Assembly (NCBI RefSeq): GCF_000422485.1
Contig: NZ_KE383850.1
Span: 62,001 to 126,000, forward strand
Direction: 5' to 3'
DNA: 64,000 nt
Origin: Paenibacillus pasadenensis DSM 19293
Lineage (GTDB): Bacteria > Bacillota > Bacilli > Paenibacillales > Paenibacillaceae
Shown here: positions 59,827-64,000 of the stretch, piece by piece
How positions within the stretch are numbered: position 1 is the stretch's first letter
Layout: every line of letters starts with the position of its first letter
Notes under the pieces: generated by a model
The model's input: only the letters and a program-made list of their open reading frames with translations
Database searches by the model: none
Told to the model about the DNA's origin: nothing
Translations under genes and position numbers: made by a program

Positions 59827-61790
59827 CGGGTCGGCGCTCCTTTCGGCAAGACGGAACGGGCCAAGGCCGCCTCGGGAGAGCCTGTCGGCGAGGCTTCTGC
59901 AGCGGGATCCGCTCCGTAATCCGGTTCGTAATCCGGTTTGTGATCCGATGCGGGGGCCGCTCCGCGGCCCGGTCGACGACTCGCTCCGTCATCGGGCGGC
60001 GAGGAGGGAGCAGGCCGCGCCGGAGCGGGAAGCTCCCGCACGACGCCCTGCTCCACCTGCCAGCGGCGGGTGGCGAAGCGGCGGACAAGCTCGTCGTCAT
60101 GCGTCACCATGAGGATGGCGCAGCCGCTGCGGCGCAGCTCCTCGAGCTGCTCCATCATCGAAACGGTGCCGGCGGCGTCGAGGCCGAACGTCGGCTCGTC
60201 GAGCAGCAGCAGCCGCTGGCCGCAAGCCATCGCGGAGGCGACGCTCAGCCGGCGCTTCTGCCCCATCGACAGCTGGTACGGATGGCGCCGCTCCAGCCCG
60301 GCGAGCGCGAACCGCTCCAGCAGCGTCCGGACCCGGCCGTCCCGCTCGGGCGGTGACAGCCGCTCCGGCATCGAGAACGCCAGCTCCTCGGCGACGCTGT
60401 CCGTGACGAGCTGGAACTCGGGGTTCTGAAAGCAGTACGCCGCCAGCTCCGCCGCCTGCCGGGGCTTGCGCAGCCGGGCCTCCGGCGCGCCCAAAAGGCG
60501 CATCCGCCCTTCGCTGCGGACGAGCCGCATGATGGCGAGCAGCAGCGTGCTTTTGCCGGCGCCGTTGGCTCCGGTGACGGCGATCCAGTCGCCGGCGCAG
60601 ACGGACAGCCGGTCGGCGCGCACCTTGACCTCGCGGCCCCGCATCCCGGCGAAGCCGTCCAGCTCCAGCAGCGGGGCGGGAAGCGGCGGCGTGCCTGCAG
60701 CGGGTGCAGCCGCGGCAGAAGCGTCCGCGCCTGGCGCTGCCGCTGCCGCTGCGAGAAGCGTCCCGCCGCCGGCCGGAACGGGCGCATGCGGCAAGACATG
60801 AGTCTCGTCGGCCGCATCGAGCGGAGCCGCCGCTCCCGCATGCGCTCCGCCGTCCGTGGAGCCGAAGCGGCCTGCCTTTGCCGCTGCCTCATCGTCCCAG
60901 AAGCCCGGGTACCAGACGCCGTAGCGACGCAGCTGCGCGCGGCAGTCGCGAAAGATCTCCTCCGGCGGGCCGTCCGCCTCCAGCCGTCCGTCCGGCGAGA
61001 ACAGCAGGATGCGGTCCATATCCCCGGCGATGAGGTCGATCTTGTGCTCGACGATGAGCACGGTCCGGCCGTCCCAGATGCGGCGCAGCGCGTCCCATAC
61101 CTGAGCTGTGCCTTCCGGGTCGAGCAGCGCGGTCGGCTCGTCGAGCAGCAGCGCGTCAGGATCGACGGCCAGCATCGAGGCGACGGCGAGCCGCTGCTTC
61201 ATGCCTTGGGACAGCTCCGAGACGGCCGTGTGCGGGTCGGGCAGCTCTAGCCCGGCCTGCTCGAGGCAGGCCGCGATCCGCTCCGGCATCTGTTCGCGGG
61301 GGACGGCTTGGTTCTCCAGCGCAAAAGCGATCTCTTCGTCCGCATAAGGCATGCAGAACTGCGCTTCGGGATCCTGGAACACGTAGCCGGGCCGCTCCGG
61401 CACGACGAGCCGCTCCGCCTTCAGCGGAATCGGGATCGCTGACGGCACGAGGCCGCCGAGCACCTGCAGCAGCGTCGACTTGCCGCAGCCGCTCGGTCCG
61501 AGCAGCAGCACCTTCTCTCCGCGCCGGATCGTCACGTCGAGGTCGCGGAACAGCAGCGGCGCTTCTTCGCCGGGGTACTTGAGCCGCAGGCCGATCGCCT
61601 CGGCCGCGACCGGCACGGCCGCAGCGCCGCTCCGGGCAGGCGCTCCGGCGGCTTCCGTCCGCAGCGAGCCGGCAGCCGCGCGCTCCGCGTCCTGACTGGC
61701 CGCTTTTCCCGACTCCTCCGCGTTCCCCGACTCCGCCTCGTTACCCGGCGCTGCCGCGCCCCGGTTGAGGCCGCTCATCCGCTCAGCCAT
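59823..61790 (-). CDS. ykoD: ECF transporter double ATPase YkoD
   Basis: 655 aa. Two ABC domains: Walker A GPSGCGKST, signature LSQGMKQR, Walker B ALLLDEPTALLDP; then Walker A GANGAGKST, signature LSMGQKRR, Walker B LLLLDEPTFGLD. An Ala/Glu-rich N-terminal tail (~65 residues), an Ala/Pro linker between the domains, and a disordered C-terminus make it longer than Bacillus subtilis YkoD. Start overlaps ykoE by 8 nt. Confidence 0.9.
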   Translation of the reverse strand: MAERMSGLNRGAAAPGNEAESGNAEESGKAASQDAERAAAGSLRTEAAGAPARSGAAAVPVAAEAIGLRLKYPGEEAPLLFRDLDVTIRRGEKVLLLGPSGCGKSTLLQVLGGLVPSAIPIPLKAERLVVPERPGYVFQDPEAQFCMPYADEEIAFALENQAVPREQMPERIAACLEQAGLELPDPHTAVSELSQGMKQRLAVASMLAVDPDALLLDEPTALLDPEGTAQVWDALRRIWDGRTVLIVEHKIDLIAGDMDRILLFSPDGRLEADGPPEEIFRDCRAQLRRYGVWYPGFWDDEAAAKAGRFGSTDGGAHAGAAAPLDAADETHVLPHAPVPAGGGTLLAAAAAAPGADASAAAAPAAGTPPLPAPLLELDGFAGMRGREVKVRADRLSVCAGDWIAVTGANGAGKSTLLLAIMRLVRSEGRMRLLGAPEARLRKPRQAAELAAYCFQNPEFQLVTDSVAEELAFSMPERLSPPERDGRVRTLLERFALAGLERRHPYQLSMGQKRRLSVASAMACGQRLLLLDEPTFGLDAAGTVSMMEQLEELRRSGCAILMVTHDDELVRRFATRRWQVEQGVVRELPAPARPAPSSPPDDGASRRPGRGAAPASDHKPDYEPDYGADPAAEASPTGSPEAALARSVLPKGAPTR

Positions 61791-62400
61791 CCAGCGCGTC
61801 GTAGTCCTTGGCCGAAGCCGGACGCAGCAGGCTCGTCACGCCGGTGCGCTCCAGCGCGCGGGCGAGCGCCCAGGCGAACAGCCCGGCGATGACGACGCTG
61901 CCGAGCAGCCGCATGGAGACGAACAGCGCGTAGTTCCAGAACGCGAGCTGGTCGATGTAGCCGTAGTAGCGGTCGATGAAGATCGAGGCGACGGCGGCGC
62001 CGACGGAGGCGAGCACGGCGACGATCGGACCGGCCTTGCGGTACAGGAACAGCGCGAAGAACAGCTCGGCGCCGAGGCCCTGGAACAGGCCGTACCAGAG
62101 CGTCGAGATGCCCCACGATCCGCCGAGGAACGCCTCGATCGCGGCGGCGGCGACTTCCGCGAGGATGGCGACGCCGGGCTTGCGGATGAGCAGGAACGCG
62201 AACGTGCCGGCCATGAACCACATGCCGTAGCTGAGCTGCTCGGCGTGCAGGCCGAGCGGCTTGAGGACGTCGTACATCGGCCCCCAGATCTTGTAGACGA
62301 GGCCGAAGACGACCGAGACGACGATCGTGACGAGGATGTCGGCGAGGGTGAGGCGATTGCCGGCGCGCGTCGCGCGGCCGGAGGCTGGTGCGGTGGACAT
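61783..62400 (-). CDS. ykoE: ECF transporter S component YkoE (thiamine precursor)
   Basis: 205 aa, ATG after AAAGGAAG. Five to six helices: LADILVTIVVSVVFGLVYKIWGP, YGMWFMAGTFAFLLIRKPG, the conserved WGISTLWYGLFQGLGAELFFALF, and AFWNYALFVSMRLLGSVVIAG. YkoE binds thiamine precursors (HMP). The gene is preceded by a TPP riboswitch and a terminator, which fixes the pathway. Confidence 0.92.
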   Translation of the reverse strand: MSTAPASGRATRAGNRLTLADILVTIVVSVVFGLVYKIWGPMYDVLKPLGLHAEQLSYGMWFMAGTFAFLLIRKPGVAILAEVAAAAIEAFLGGSWGISTLWYGLFQGLGAELFFALFLYRKAGPIVAVLASVGAAVASIFIDRYYGYIDQLAFWNYALFVSMRLLGSVVIAGLFAWALARALERTGVTSLLRPASAKDYDALDG

Positions 62401-62478
62401 GGGATCAGCTTCCTTTCGGATGGGGAATCGGTCTCTCACAGCGGCATGATCCCGGAGCGGCTGCTGTCGGCGGATGCG

Positions 62479-62507
62479 AAAAAAAGCCCGCCGGACAGCC
62501 GGCGGGC
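62479..62507 (-). terminator. Riboswitch expression-platform terminator before ykoE
   Basis: On the minus strand GCCCGCCGG-CTGT-CCGGCGGGC is followed by TTTTTTT, between the TPP aptamer and ykoE. TPP binding would favour this hairpin and stop transcription. Confidence 0.88.
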
Positions 62508-62659
62508 AGATGGAATCGGACAGGCGCGCCTCGCGTCCCCCTATGGCGGCGGAACGCAGGACTCGGCCGGCCTGCACGCGGCAGGCCGGACAGGAAAGGC
62601 TCCGCCCGCCCGGACGGAGCGGCGGACGGAAGTCCCTAAGCGGACAGGGCCTTTCCCAA

Positions 62660-62760
62660 GTTGGCGCGATGCATTCTCTCTACGCTGGCATTACCCAGAT
62701 CAGATCAATGGTCAGCGGCATGCGGCCGCAGTCTCAGCCCGACTTCATCGAGCCCCCATG
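62660..62760 (-). ncRNA. TPP riboswitch (THI element)
   Basis: Read on the minus strand, it has the conserved GGGCTGAGA box and, downstream, CTGATCTGGGTAATGCCAGC, then GTAGAGAGA. These are the pyrimidine- and pyrophosphate-sensor arms of the thiamine pyrophosphate aptamer. A terminator follows about 155 nt later, before ykoE. Represses the transporter when TPP is abundant. Confidence 0.94.
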
Positions 62761-62920
62761 CATGCTATGAAAGTGCTCTTACTATACCTTGGAAAATCCG
62801 GTTCGGCAATAGGGAGTGCCGGCGGGCGGCAGGACGGGCATTGCGGACGGAGTTGAGGGCGTCGGCGGTTGCATCCGTTTTCAAAGGCGGGTAAGCTGGA
62901 AGAAAAGGAGGGATTGGCCA

Positions 62921-63853
62921 ATGAAATATCGTCGCTTGGGCAAAACGGAGCTGAACGTGTCGGTCGTCGGCATCGGCACCTGGCAATTCGGCGGGGAGTG
63001 GGGCATGGACTTCTCGCAGGACGAGGCGGACGCGATTCTCGACAAGGGCGCGGAGCTCGGCATCAACCTCATCGACACGGCGGAATGCTACGGAGACCAT
63101 CTGTCGGAGCAGCTCATCGGAGGGTACCTCAGCCGCCGCAGGCGCGAGGACTGGATCGTCGCCACGAAGTTCGGCCATCATTTCCACGAGCGGTTCAAGC
63201 GGACCGACGTGTACGACGCGGAGGATGTCGTGCGGCAGCTCGACGCCTCGCTCAAAGCGCTGCGCACCGACTACGTGGACCTGTACCAGTTCCACTCGGG
63301 TCCGGACGCGGCGTTCGACAACGACGACCTGTGGACGGCGCTGGACAAGCAGGTGCAGGCAGGCAAGATCCGCCATCTGGGCACCTCCATCGGCAGCAAC
63401 GACAACCTCCACCAGACCGAGGCCTCGACGCGGGTCGGCTCGCAGGCGATCCAGGTCGTCTACAATCGGCTCGACCGCAAGCCGGAGGAGCGCGTCTTCC
63501 CGGCCTGCGAGGCGCAGGATCTCGGCGTGCTGGCGCGGGTGCCGCTAGCGAGCGGCTTCCTGAGCGGCAAGTACAAGCCGGGCACGGAGTTCGGCGCGAC
63601 CGACGTGCGCCACCGCCAGGATGCGGAGCAGGTGCGCCGCCGCCTCGAGGAAGTGGAGCGCATCGCTGCGGAAGAAGTGCCGGAGGGCGTCGACATGGCG
63701 GCATGGGCGCTCGCCTGGTGCCTGCGCCATCCGGCGGTGACGTCGGTCATCCCCGGCTGCAAAAATCCGCAGCAGGTGCAGAGCAACGCCGATGCCGTCG
63801 CGCTGGTGACGGAGCCGCATCCGCAGGATGTCCCGGCTCCGGCGCGGGCGTAA
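62921..63853 (+). CDS. Aldo/keto reductase
   Basis: 310 aa, ATG after AAAAGGAGG. AKR barrel: MKYRRLGKTELNVSVVGIGTWQFGG, catalytic Asp and Tyr in LIDTAECYGDHLSE, Lys in WIVATKFGHH, His in YQFHSG, and the C-terminal cofactor segment VTSVIPGCKNPQQVQSNA. An NADPH-dependent reductase of unassigned substrate. The remaining 63854-64000 is GC-rich sequence in which no gene was identified. Confidence 0.9.
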   Translation: MKYRRLGKTELNVSVVGIGTWQFGGEWGMDFSQDEADAILDKGAELGINLIDTAECYGDHLSEQLIGGYLSRRRREDWIVATKFGHHFHERFKRTDVYDAEDVVRQLDASLKALRTDYVDLYQFHSGPDAAFDNDDLWTALDKQVQAGKIRHLGTSIGSNDNLHQTEASTRVGSQAIQVVYNRLDRKPEERVFPACEAQDLGVLARVPLASGFLSGKYKPGTEFGATDVRHRQDAEQVRRRLEEVERIAAEEVPEGVDMAAWALAWCLRHPAVTSVIPGCKNPQQVQSNADAVALVTEPHPQDVPAPARA

Positions 63854-64000
63854 GGCGGGGGACGGCAGCGTGCGGACGCAGGGGCGGGCGTAGGCGCGGA
63901 GCGAGCGTAGGCGGCGCGGCCCGCGCCTAAGCGCCGGCGAGGCGCAGGCGAGCGTCAAGCCTGCCAGGGCCGCCGATGCCCAGGGCCGGCGGCTCGCGAA

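Overview
The window looks like a chromosomal segment of a high-GC, spore-former-type Firmicute, most probably Paenibacillus or a close relative. The evidence is strong AGGAGG ribosome sites, sigma-A promoters, an SLH-anchored secreted mannanase, a comQXPA-type quorum-sensing locus, YdjO and CspA-type cold-shock genes, DUF6376 and DUF420 proteins, YkoEDC with a TPP riboswitch, and a Bacillus ytmI-like sulfur operon. Most genes are on the + strand. No rRNA, tRNA, insertion sequence or CRISPR array was seen.

Layout. 1-5342: the last two genes of a Wadjet (JetABCD) plasmid/phage-defence operon, cut by the left edge. 5364-6272: a DUF5808-like membrane protein and a terminator. 6525-20514: a RiPP biosynthetic cluster. 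It has an RRE-bearing Cys-rich protein, a class III aminotransferase, two odd short ORFs, six homologous precursor peptides that all end in Thr, an M50 membrane protease, an ABC exporter, an SDR oxidoreductase, a SAM methyltransferase, a YcaO/E1-like/SagB-like set, and a GntR regulator. Oxidoreductase, aminotransferase, methyltransferase, M50 protease and precursors ending in Thr are the hallmarks of daptides, in which a C-terminal Thr becomes dimethyl-propanediamine. Here they are combined with a YcaO module. 20762-25203: comQ-comX-comP-comA, in which comP appears to start at CTG. 25231-26943: cold-shock gene, ydjO and a formate/nitrite-type channel.

26976-35968: a LysR regulator, a GNAT acetyltransferase, a cystine-type ABC importer, two flavin monooxygenases, an M20 amidohydrolase and a DinB protein. 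This matches in gene content the Bacillus snaA-tcy-cmo-sndA operon for salvage of S-modified cysteines. 36205-43026: an ankyrin exported protein, an ECF vitamin transporter (UPF0397, fused double ATPase, CbiQ), MsrA, a 20-21-nt tandem repeat, and a putative regulator behind a leader hairpin. 43405-47239: GH20 hexosaminidase (minus strand), a methyltransferase and DUF420. 47496-51560: a lipoprotein (minus), an OmpR-type two-component system and a TolB-like lipoprotein. 51749-52486: an AT-richer Phd/RelE-type toxin-antitoxin pair. 52656-58657: a YiiX-like cysteine peptidase, the SLH-GH26 mannanase, DUF6953 and a second cold-shock gene. 58837-62760: a 52-nt tandem hairpin repeat and ykoEDC (minus) behind a TPP riboswitch. 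62921-63853: an aldo/keto reductase.

How the parts may work together. The RiPP cluster probably makes a family of hydrophobic, Gly/Ile-rich membrane-active peptides. It sits directly upstream of a ComX pheromone system, so density-dependent control is plausible but not shown. The rest is mainly nutrient scavenging (sulfur compounds, thiamine precursors, mannan, aminosugars) and stress response.
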